From positions 12,324,501-12,388,500 of the forward strand of contig NC_060107.1 in the NCBI RefSeq assembly GCF_021155765.1: a stretch of DNA of 64,000 nt. Reading direction: 5' to 3'. The position numbers and the translations under genes were made by a program. The notes below the pieces were generated by a model. That model did no database searches. It worked only from the letters and a program-made list of their open reading frames with translations, and was not told where the DNA came from. This DNA is from Diprion similis. Its lineage: Eukaryota > Arthropoda > Insecta > Hymenoptera > Diprionidae. Positions 1-11,000 of the stretch are shown in pieces; position 1 is the stretch's first letter, and each line of letters begins with the position of its first letter.

Positions 1-484
1 AATATTAGTAATTGCAGCCATCGTTATTATTAATATCGTTTATTTGTAAATTAATCGTGCAGATGCAGATGCAATAATGAGACGTCAAGAAGCAGTACGC
101 GCATTACAATGCAAATTCTTATAACACTTTGCTGTAAACTTTTTTTTTCTTTTCTTCTTCTTATTTTTCTTCCATCAAAACACGTGGTCGCAACATTATT
201 ATACATAAATAGTAAATTAACTTATACATATACATATGTGTATATATATATGTATATATTATAAAGTTGTGTCTTCATCGTTCACAGTAATAAATATATG
301 TATATACATATGTATATACATGTTTATTTTTTTTCGATATAATTCAGTATTTAATTCATTTATATATTACGTGCGTATAACTATAGTAATATTATTAATA
401 ATAATAATAATCATTTTCACCATAATTCATAATAATAATAAAAACTATTATCCGCAACGTTCATTATGTAATAAAGATGACGAT

Positions 485-515
485 GATAATAATAATAATA
501 ATAATAATAATAATG
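485..515. repeat. AAT trinucleotide repeat
   Basis: About ten consecutive AAT units lie in AT-rich sequence. Confidence 0.9.
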
Positions 516-813
516 TATATAAGGAAATATATTTACTCGCAAATTTTTCGTTCCTTTCAAATTCATTTTGTTTATTTACTCGTGTTTTCTTTCTCGTTAT
601 AACAAATAAAACTTGGTGACGCTCGATCGATATATAATATAATGCCTTAACAACTACCGATAAAAATTAGGAAAAAAAAAGAGGAAAAAAAACCTAAATT
701 TCGTCAAGCGCGTTTACGCTGGATTTCGATCATATAATAAGATGGAAACGTATATATTTAACACAGTTGCGGGCGCGTAGCATGCTGCAAAAGCTTTTCA
801 TGTATACAACGCG

Positions 814-816
814 TCA

Positions 817-857
<41 letters not shown>

Positions 858-872
858 CATATGTATATATAT
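814..872. repeat. TA/CATA microsatellite
   Basis: A long run of TA dinucleotides is followed by ATAC and ATGT variants. The short open frames across it are simple repeat and not genes. Confidence 0.9.
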
Positions 873-1338
873 ACATATATAAATATATATATAGTGACAC
901 AATAATCATAATTCTCCTAAGTTTAAATAGCTTCTTTTATTTGCGTAAAAAGGAGTGTACTTAACTTTCTTATATATCATCTTATAATACATGATTATTT
1001 GTTTAAATTTTTTTCCATTTTTTTTTTTCCTCTTCAAGTGGTCGTAATGGTTACGATGAATTTATTATGAGGGATGCAGGGTGGAAAGAAGGAGTAGTGA
1101 GGGAATTTGGTTACAGTGTGTAAGAGTAATAAGAAGTAGGAACGGAGAGTAGCAAGGGAAGAAAGAAAATAAGATGTTTTCGAAGTAGGACAGATAATAA
1201 AATCTGATAATAATAATTTCATCAATTAAAAATTATCGCAAAATTAGGGTTTCTACCCTGTATTAAGGAAGATAAAATCGTTCAAGAAGACATATTGTAT
1301 AATTATTGAAATTATCCCCAACCGCAGTTTACAGCTCT

Positions 1339-1410
1339 CTAATTTTATACACACACACTACATGTACATGTATTGTGTGTGTATAAAATTAGGTATATAT
1401 ATATATACCT
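1339..1410. repeat. Two adjacent palindromes
   Basis: Bases 1339-1392 form a 54-bp palindrome centred on the ACATGT core, with 27-bp arms and one mismatched pair. Bases 1391-1410 are a perfect 20-bp palindrome of alternating TA closed by AGG/CCT. Both fall in the likely Rtnl1 3' UTR, so they could form hairpins in RNA or cruciforms in DNA. Confidence 0.85.
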
Positions 1411-1953
1411 ATATATATATAAATATCATGTTTTACCACCATAACAACGAATAAGTGTTGATAATTAATTAATCAATTAATTAATGAATCGCTACGATAC
1501 TTCATTACATGTTATAATTTAATTTTTTCTTTAGTCACATATTCTTCAAGGAATATACATATGTATACATATATTTAGATAACGTATATATGCGCACGCC
1601 GAAAGAACTTTGACTCGGCTGCATTCTTCTTCTGCCCCCCCTCGCCCTCCCCGCCAGTTTTTTCGATATATCAGCATTCGCCTTAATGGGTTAAACCATT
1701 AACGTTTCTCACGAATTTCTTCCTTAATATTATCTTCTTCGATCCACTCTTTTCCTCCATCTACTGCCCAAGCATTGCTGATTGTTCTTGATCGTTGGAG
1801 CCCCAACTTCACGTTTTCCAAGTTCTCTTCCCCGCTTTTTCTCGCACCCGCACATACATTCACACAAGCATACACGCAACACACAACGCACACTTAGCGA
1901 CTCCTTCGTTTGAATTCGCATTCTCGATGAATTATTCTCCCCCCTTCAATTCA

Positions 1954-2008
1954 TTACTCCTCCTTCGTTGGCTCGGACTTCTTGCCAATGGGGATGGCTG
2001 CCTTCACT
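1954..2008 (-). CDS. Rtnl1: Rtnl1 terminal coding exon
   Basis: This exon encodes [17 protein letters not shown] and a TAA stop, after a TTCTCTTACAG acceptor. The Ala-Ile-Pro-rich and lysine-rich end is typical of reticulon C-termini. Splicing from 2925 restores a Lys codon across the junction. Confidence 0.93.
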
Positions 2009-5000
2009 CTGTAAGAGAATAAAAATCAACTTGATAAGGGTTGGCAAGACTTGGTGCAGGTGCAAGTTTCCTAACAACTAATAGACCGTCATTATTTTTA
2101 CAAAAATTATCTTCAACTTGACGAAACTATGAAACTTGAAAACACAATCAGTCAGTTCAATTTGGCCTACGAGAACGTAAAATGGTGGAACAAATGGCCT
2201 ACTCGTCGTCGCACAACTTCGCCGTAGTAATCAGGCGGTTGAAGGCCGCTGTCATCTGCTTCTGAAAAACCCGATCAACGCTTTGGCAAAGGATATCTTT
2301 TTCATCATGACTGGTGAGTGGCGAAGAATTTTCTTCAAGGTTCTCAGCCAATGAGAAAATGGATGTTGATAGGAAGGAAACGGGAGGGTTGGAATCCTCG
2401 GGATTTTGTGAAGTTAGATTATCGCTGGAACCGAACACGTGTCTGTACGTTGTATTCCACCTATGCAGGAAGATTTTGATTCGTGATACCGATTTTAAAA
2501 AGCTTTTAACGTCCAGTGAAAAAAAATGAAGAGAGAGTATGTAGATTCGTAATCAAATAAAATGACTTCAAGTATTGATAGGTTAACTTTTCTAGATTAA
2601 ACTTATGAAATATCTTTCGAATTTAGAGAAAGCAAGGCAAAACGTCTTTTCCTTCATGCCCAATTCCACGCAGGGTCCCACCGTGGCCCCAGACTCTCAT
2701 TTTGCCCCACTTTCACCGAAGCGTGGGTTCCCAAAAACTCGGCTCATGTTTCTATCAGATTCTTACCGATCACAGTGATGATAGTTGTAAGATGGATTGT
2801 CTTAATCTCACTGAACTGAACAAGTACTAACTAAACAGAAGTATACACAAAAATTTGCCATACCACTTGGTATAACCTTAATTCATTCAAGGTGAAGTAC
2901 AAGAGTTCGAAGAAGGATACGTACTTGGAAGTTAAATCGTTAATTTTTCCACGAACAAGGTCGATGTTCTGGTCGATCTGTGTCTTGTTCGTCTCATAGA
3001 CTTTCGGGAGCGTGAACAGAGCAACCACACCTGAAAAAACGTATAAAACGATATAAAATTAGTGTGTCAACTTTACATTGTTTTCACAACGATCCAAGTC
3101 AAGTGTATCTTAGATATATATGTTTAATACATTTGTACATGTTTGTACTTGAAAAAAACATTTTCCTCTGGACTTGGTAATAAAGTTAACAGTAAATACA
3201 GTACATCGTCGACTATTTCAACCGTGGATTATTATCCAAGCAACTGTGCCTTGCATACATTCGTTTTCCGCTGGCAGTTTTCATCCGTTGCAAAGCTGTG
3301 GCAAAAACGAGACTTGAGATGGAATTTAAAATTTTATTATGCAGGAGCTGACGTTGTGAAGCGGAAGAATATCGTCGTCTTTGTCTTAAAGAAATAGAGA
3401 AAATGTACTATCGACACATCAATCGGTTTTAAATAAACATATTCCATCACTTTTATCGAATCAGCGTTTTTTTCGATTATCCGGTCCCAATTAGTTCCGA
3501 TAATCGATTCTCTAAATCTCTACTGTAATCATTTAGTTTCGAGTGGCAAAAAGCACCAATGGATGATGTCGTTCCAACTCACCGATGATGATAAGGGTCA
3601 TGCCATTGAACCAAGCACCAAGGTAAGTGAGGCACCACAAAAGAACACCGAACTTGAGGGAATCGACCAGATCCTCGACTAGGAAAAGTCTGCGCAATTC
3701 AGCGATGGCGGCATTTGCGTGAGCGACTGCAACGTCAGCGATGTCGTGGACCTTCTCAGCTGGCAGATTGAGGTCGACATCCAACACGTCCCTGGAAAAA
3801 GGAGTCTTTTAATATATTCCATTCCACTGCAGGAATTCCCTCCCTAAGTTAAATCAACCGATTTCGAAGCTCACTTGAACGGATGCCCATCTGATGTCTT
3901 CTGAACTGCTTGCAGGACAGTTTTGTAAACGCGGAAAGCGACTGTACCGGTCAGGGTGATGAGGGAGAGATAGGCCAGCACGCTGATTAGACTGAAGTAG
4001 GCCAGAGACAGGAGCACCCCTAGAGTCACGCCGAATACGGTTCCAGACTTCTTAGGGTCACGCCAGTAGATCAGGGCCTCAACTGAAAATGAAAACACAA
4101 TATTTTACGATCAATATTCAAGTTAATTGGACTCGTTTTGAGTTAGCAATGCTTCTTCAACTCGTCCCAATTGCTATCGCGTTCGACTTTCCATGTTCCC
4201 GTTTATCTCACATAATTGCAACGTTTCGCTGATCAAGCAATTGTTCAAGTGTTCGAATGGTCGTGATAAATAGTAACAGGTCGCAAAAGTGAAAAGTTTA
4301 TATCGACAGACCGATAAGTAATCTTGCAATTTGTATGGCCGCAATTTCGAATCATGCTCTTTGAACTGCAACGTCGTAACAAAACCGAAAATGAATCGCG
4401 TCACGAATCAAACGATTATTGTTACGTATGCCTTAGAGAGAAAGAGGTGCATGGCTTGACAGCTTCAACCATATATTGAAAGGGTTCGCTTGTCAACCAA
4501 AAATTTAATATTTTCAAAATACCCTTTTCATTGAGTTTTTAAAGTGGCATACCCTAAAAAGTTTGTTCAAGTTAAGAGAAAGATTAAAAGATGAGCGTTT
4601 TACGTTATGTGGAAGATTGTGCTAGTTTGATTTTAAATTTTTTACATTTTTCTCAATTTATGAAGAATAATGAATAAAACTTATTTTTTATTGCTTACAA
4701 CAATCGTAATGTCAATTTACGTCGAAAAGACGACTCGTACTTGTAATATTAAGTCTCCAGTTGATGTTTTTGAAACGTGTCTGAGGACTCTTTTATCAAT
4801 TATCAATTAAATCTCATAAAATAGTGATAATTTAATACGAACTTTTAATTTATGAGAGTAAAAATATGAAAAAAAGAACAAATCAATTGAGCCCGATCTT
4901 CCACATAACGTAGAACGCACACTTTTGACAGAATCTTTCTTTTAACCCGAACAAACTTTTCAGGGGATTCCACGGTGGAAAATCGTAATTATTTTTTTCT

Positions 5001-8000
5001 AAAACCCCCTAGTGTATAATGTTATTTACTTATTTTTTGATGTCCGTTACACTCAAAGTTCGTTTGAAAACATTTCAGCGAGAGCTGAAGAAAATTTTAG
5101 CATTAAAAATTCGTCTATATTTCTGTGAATTAGAATTTATTCCGTGCTGTTATGACTCTCTGCCATAACTATTCTACTGCTTATAATACCAAGCCAATGA
5201 ATATCCTTCAGGAATGACGTAACACGTGCTCCACACGTGGCCCTAGTTTTACAGTCTGCAGGTGACATCAGCTACCGGATGCAAAGTTCCAGAATTATCT
5301 TTCGGTACTCAGAGTCTGTCTATTAAACGAATATCTTCTTTTTTTGTTTTTTTGTTTAGATTTTTTTTCTTTTTCTCATTTTTAATGACTCCTTGAAACA
5401 CTTAAATTGATGCGAAATATTTCAGTACGATTGAGTTAAGTTGACTAATCGTGCGTCTCCCTAAATAAAACTACAGAAGCGCTCAAAGATTGAGTCACCG
5501 ATTGTTCTTTCAGACCCAACCAAAAAGCCTGGATGTTTTTTGTCGCCGGTAAGTTATCTACAGGAATATTTCCTCCTGGGGGACGCCGACGTGCAGTCGC
5601 CCACGTTGGTTGGTATTAGACGAAACGAACTGCCGGGACGCTGAAGGCGTCGCAAGGTCGAATCGTCGGCGGTATTTTGAGACCCAGCGAGAGTAGACTA
5701 ATAGCAACTTTACCTCGCTATAAGCACAGCCCAGTTAATTGTCAACAGAACTGTCTAATAAGGTCTTTGTCGTAGAACCGATTAGTTGTCTAAGGGAGGG
5801 ACGAAATAAAAGATGATCGGATTTTGAATACTCTTTAAATTTCCGTTACCAGTTAACCAAAGTTGCTTGAAAATACCTAAAATATAATCAAACGTTTCCG
5901 AGTTTCATATGCATATAAAGTAATTTTGTATTCGTGTACTGACGTCAACGTTTCGCCAGCTGTAGACTTTAATCTTTCATTTCATTAATTTTATTTATTA
6001 TAATTTTTGCTACTCATTTGGTTGGCATAATATTAAGTAAGAAGCTGCACGAATTGAACTGATGTACAAACTATTGTCAATATTATAAACATAATGATTG
6101 TTGGTTGAACTTCTATTCAGGATACATTTAGACGGTAGAAAATTATTGAGATTGATGAAATAAGCTTGTAACATATGGGAATCAAAGTGTATAATATATG
6201 CAATTGCTATATGTCTGCAGCGTATGGAGAAGTTCATTCGTAGCCGGTGGAACTGGTTCTCCAGTGTTCATAACGGTTTATCATTATAGTTGAGCCTGTA
6301 TAATTCTCTTTATAGAATTTTATCGTCAGAATTGAGTATGTGACGTCACTTCGTTCGGAATTCGAATTAAACCATGCGAAGTAGAATTTTATTCGCAATT
6401 CTGGTTTCAATTCTGAGTTTTAATGATCGGTTTAAATAAAACAATTTTTGGAAACTCTAGGAATTGTTACAGTTTAAATGTCGTGAGGACGTGGAATATT
6501 AATAATAATAATCATGATGATGATGATGATGTTATATGCATTTTGAATAATCACTTAACCTGCGTCAAGAACAGACGATCTTGTTTATGCAGTAAATATA
6601 GAAGTTTTTGGTTTTCATTTTAGTCTCCCAGCAGTTGGCGAGTAATGAATGATCATAGTCAAAGATGAAATAAGTACTCAGAATTATCTGAGATGGATTA
6701 GGTTGCACCTAATCCTAATTCACCAATGTTACGATATACGAACTCTAAAATTTTTTAATCTAACACTTGATCTTCCGTTCCACCATTCATAATGCACAAA
6801 TACGAGACGACCGTGAAGGCCGCAGAGCTCATGAGATCAAATAACTATTAGACAACCTAGATCAGTGCCACACGTGATGGTAACAATCAGTGAAAGTGAG
6901 ACACCGTGAAATACGAGAATGCTGAAAAAGTTATCGTTTTTTACCAACAAATATGAATTACCTCATTCGAACGATTACGTATAAACAGACGGCAAGCTTC
7001 AACTGAGATTTGAGACTCAATTCTTTAAAAGTTTGAAAGAAATTTTTACCTTCGGCAACTTCCTGATGTATAATAAAAAAAAAAAAAAAAAAAAATGCTC
7101 GAAAATGACAAGTTCATACGAAATTGCAGGGTGAAAGCGAGAATTAGCAGAAAATATCCAGAAAAAAATATGAGAAGAAAAGTAACCGAACCAATCAATT
7201 ATCGCAACTGACATGCGAAACTTGGTTTATAATTAGTGTATATTTACAAAGACTGCCTCAATTCACGTTCATAATGATCATTAACAGAATGTGCCAATTG
7301 CAAGGTTTTTGATCCCAACATATGTTACCAAGGTGTTATCTGTAGGGCAACTGTGAGAAGTTGATTTAGGAGTTGCGATGAAAAAGTAAAAGTGCAAGAC
7401 ATAAAATAATAATAAGCCTTACTTATCTTGTTGCGTCCATATTTAAGAGCTGTACAAAAAACAAACTCGGTATCAAATGTCAAATCCGTTTTCAAGTTTA
7501 CCGAATATGCATACTGTGCAAAATCTTTGATATCAATTCATCGAACAGATTTTGAATTCTTGTATAAATCTAACTTTCGATGAAAGTTTTGAAATCAGAA
7601 TAGTCAGAACTTCTGTTACTGTACCATAGAACGGTGAAAACTTCGATCTCAAGATTTGATTTTAGAACTGAATCGCTGCATAAATTGAAATCAGATGGAC
7701 GAGTGGCAGGAGAAGTGGTTATCAATCAGGACGTTCGTCGTTGAAAAACGTTATCAAAGAAAGATTATAACGTGGATCGATCATTGATCACCATATGTTC
7801 CAACGCATAGCGCGTGAGAATGAAAGAAAGTGAATAAAAAGTAAGTGATCAGCCATTATGAAATGCCGGAGGACACGGAGTGCTGAGAAAACCAATCTAA
7901 AAAAGTTGAGGGAGGTATATAAAACGAAAGACACTCACCGGGTCCTCTTTCCGGCAAGACATGCACAGGCTGCCTGGAAACGTTCTTCCGCACCATGTCG

Positions 8001-11000
8001 ACGCGGATTTAATGGACAAGAATAAATGATTCTACAAACACTACCGATCGTGGAGGTATGTAGAGAGACCAAATAGCCGGTCGGTGGAAACCGTGGTGTT
8101 GCTGGTTGACGGTCGGACCGCAAGTGACGACGCTGTTCATCGTCGAGCGCCCCACCCTTTGGCCGTTTCGAATCCGAACGTTCGAATTGTTCGACGTCAA
8201 CGTTCGAAGCGGCGCCGGGGCGGTTGCATCGCGGTTCAAACGAACTGGGTCGACCGGTTGGCGTCACGTGGGCCACGTGTCTTTTTTACATCGTCACGTG
8301 ACCCAGCTACGACCACGCGTCTCTGGATATACATTATACACCGGGTCTTGTCAGTTCCGGAATGAGTGCATGAGCAAAATCTTTTCGCGTCGTGGAGGTA
8401 ATTGTCAGTGGTACGATTTTTCTGTGACACTTTTACATCTTGCCTGAAGCAGTATAAACGAACTTGGAGAAAATAAATATTCGACCTCATTTAGAAAACG
8501 AAACGTCAAAGAGGAAAAAAATTACTGACGATGAAATTTGAATATTCAATTCACGTTGGGAACTAGCTCGTCAATTATTTACAAAGATTGCAGATTACGT
8601 AGAATTTATTACAACATCGAGAAAAAATAGTTTATTATTTGAAATACTGGCTATTTTACTTTCAATTGGGTTTCATTCGAATTTGCACCTGTATTTAACT
8701 AAAGGGATAATTTCAAAACAGTATATCGTTGCATTTCTCGTAAAACGATTGAACAAAAAAAATCCTATTTTAACGATTTGATATAAGGAACATAACCCCA
8801 AAAGTACTAATATTTATATAAAATATTGGTTTATGCCATTAACCAAAAGTTTGATTAATTCATGTATGGATATTCAGGGTTTCCAGCGATATCGGAATTC
8901 AAAATTCCCAGGTTTTTTTTTCAAAATTCCCGTATATTCGTATGTAATGCTTTCTACAGCGTTTGTGCGTTATCATGATGCAATCAACACTGAACACCGT
9001 ATTTTTAAAAATTCAATTTTCAACAGGTGAATGCAGAAACGGCAATTGAGCACGAATTCCCGATTGCTTTAAGAAATTCCCGTAAAAGTCCCGTATTTTC
9101 AAGGGCACTTTGAAATTCCTGGTTGCTGGACACCCTGATATTGTAAATGGAATCGTGAAAAAGTCAGAATATATTTTATCGACTTGTGTCGGAGATAATG
9201 AATAATGTGGAGGAAAAAAAAATGTTTATGCTTTTGTGCACAGTAGCTCAAGACACGTGATTGCGCGACTATAATAAAACCTCCGTTATAATTAAATGGG
9301 TCCGAGAACTGAGTTGAAAATGTGTTAATATAACGTAACTGCGTTTTTCAATGCGTGTTTTCCGTACAGAAAGTACCCTTTCTATGACGGTCGAGTGAGT
9401 ATGCGAATGCGCATGCGTAGAGCACTGAAAAGACCACTTTTAAGGCCCCACTGACCTGGCGTGTCATATACATATTTCGTGACGTCAGAAACGAAGAAAT
9501 TTTCTTGTCGAATCGTGCAAGAACGGGGCTACGAATCTGACTAGGAAATTTTTTTAAATGTAGTTTGAATAAAAATGTACGTCCCTATCTCAGTATTGCT
9601 AACGTAAGTCGTTGATGATGTATATTATGAATAATGGCAAAATAAATAATGTCACGACACATCAAACATGGCCGATCGGCATTACCAACTTGTTGAATAT
9701 TTACCGCTTCTACAATTTCAGAATTTCTTTCACTTCCGACAGGGAGATAAAGATGTGCAAATGCGCACACGTAATCCGGAAAAATCTATACCATCAGTTA
9801 GCTTTCCGTAAATATGGCACGATTCTATTATGAAATTTTCAGGTGACAGGAGCCCGTTCATGATCCACATGAAGTCTGTCTCGACTTGTAAGTGATTTCA
9901 TTGGTCGAATATAACGGAACGGGCCAATGAAATCAGCGACTTTAGTTCAACTTTGAACGACCAGGAGCGCTGTAAGTGCTTATGACGTCACGAAATTCAT
10001 ATTTAAAGCCAGGTCAGGAGCGACTTAAGTTGTAGGAGTTAGAACAAAGACGTTCGTCGTAAAATTATCAACCTTACAGGGGTGAAGAAGAAATAGCAAA
10101 AAATGTCAAACCCAGTGTTTCAAAGGTTGACACCACGAGGTGCGATTTTTGATATTTTCGAATTGGTACTCGTTTAACAAAGAACAAGTATTTGAAAAAT
10201 TATTTTTGGCAAAGGTTGAGTATAACGTTTATTTCAACAATAAGGGATTCAGATTAAGATTTAGAAGATTTAAAGACTGATACACGACCCGAAGACTCAA
10301 GTCAGCTGTATCAATGTGACGACGACAGCTAATATCCGTGTCCTGCACATGATACGGCTCAAATTTGCTGCGCAGATAAAACAATGTATTGAGTACTTGA
10401 CCTCCATACTGTAATCTCCTCTCCAATACGAAACAACACCGAGAACCCTGAATTGTTTCCTGCACTAGCTGGGAATTTGATTACAAGTCATATTACCTAA
10501 AAACGGGAGATTGTTTTGAAACCACGCACAAGTTTTTATTCTGGATATTCTTTTTCTGTGGGTAAAACTGAAGATTAACGTAACGCACTGTTTGCTCGAC
10601 GATATGCAACTAAACTGACTGTATTAGTCAGTAATTCGATCGTTGATAGTTTTTTGCATTGGAAGTCGAATCTTCATTACCGACTGAGCACTGGCTAGAC
10701 TTTCGCTATTAATAAACGCAATTAGAGCAATCGCGTTTGCTCTGTGTGGGAATACTTCAAGTTTCCTGGTTTGGCTGTGATCCAGCTCGAGACAACATTA
10801 CACGTATAATCCTACGTATCACTCGAACAGCTGTAACAAATCTAATCTATCAATGACAATTCGAAATCCGATGTCATCAACTGATTTTCAACTCCAGTTT
10901 CTACCAAATTTAGACCCATCAATATATTTTGCGTCACGAAAACAACGGAAGAAATTATCCCACCTTTCAATAGTTCAATAATTCTGCAAAACGTAACTTT

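Larger units (their letters stand above)
1..1953 (-). other. Rtnl1 3' UTR and downstream low-complexity AT-rich DNA
   Basis: There is no gene I can support here. On the minus strand the first AATAAA below the Rtnl1 stop is at 1061-1066, so the 3' UTR may run about 890 nt, but other AATAAA hexamers occur lower (for example near 324, 574 and 929) and the true end is unknown. The rest is TA, AAT and poly-T low complexity, plus the palindromes at 1339-1410. Confidence 0.4.

Noticed and set aside
236..964. Plus-strand open frames of 127 and 65 codons
   Set aside because: They are built from TA, AAT and poly-T low complexity (runs of Ile, Tyr and Asn) with no family match.
7914..7922. TATATAAAA-like box on the plus strand next to the 19-codon Rtnl1 exon
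   Set aside because: It points away from the gene, there is no plus-strand exon beside it, and such strings are common in AT-rich DNA. A similar TATATAAG at about 11.20 kb was dropped for the same reason.
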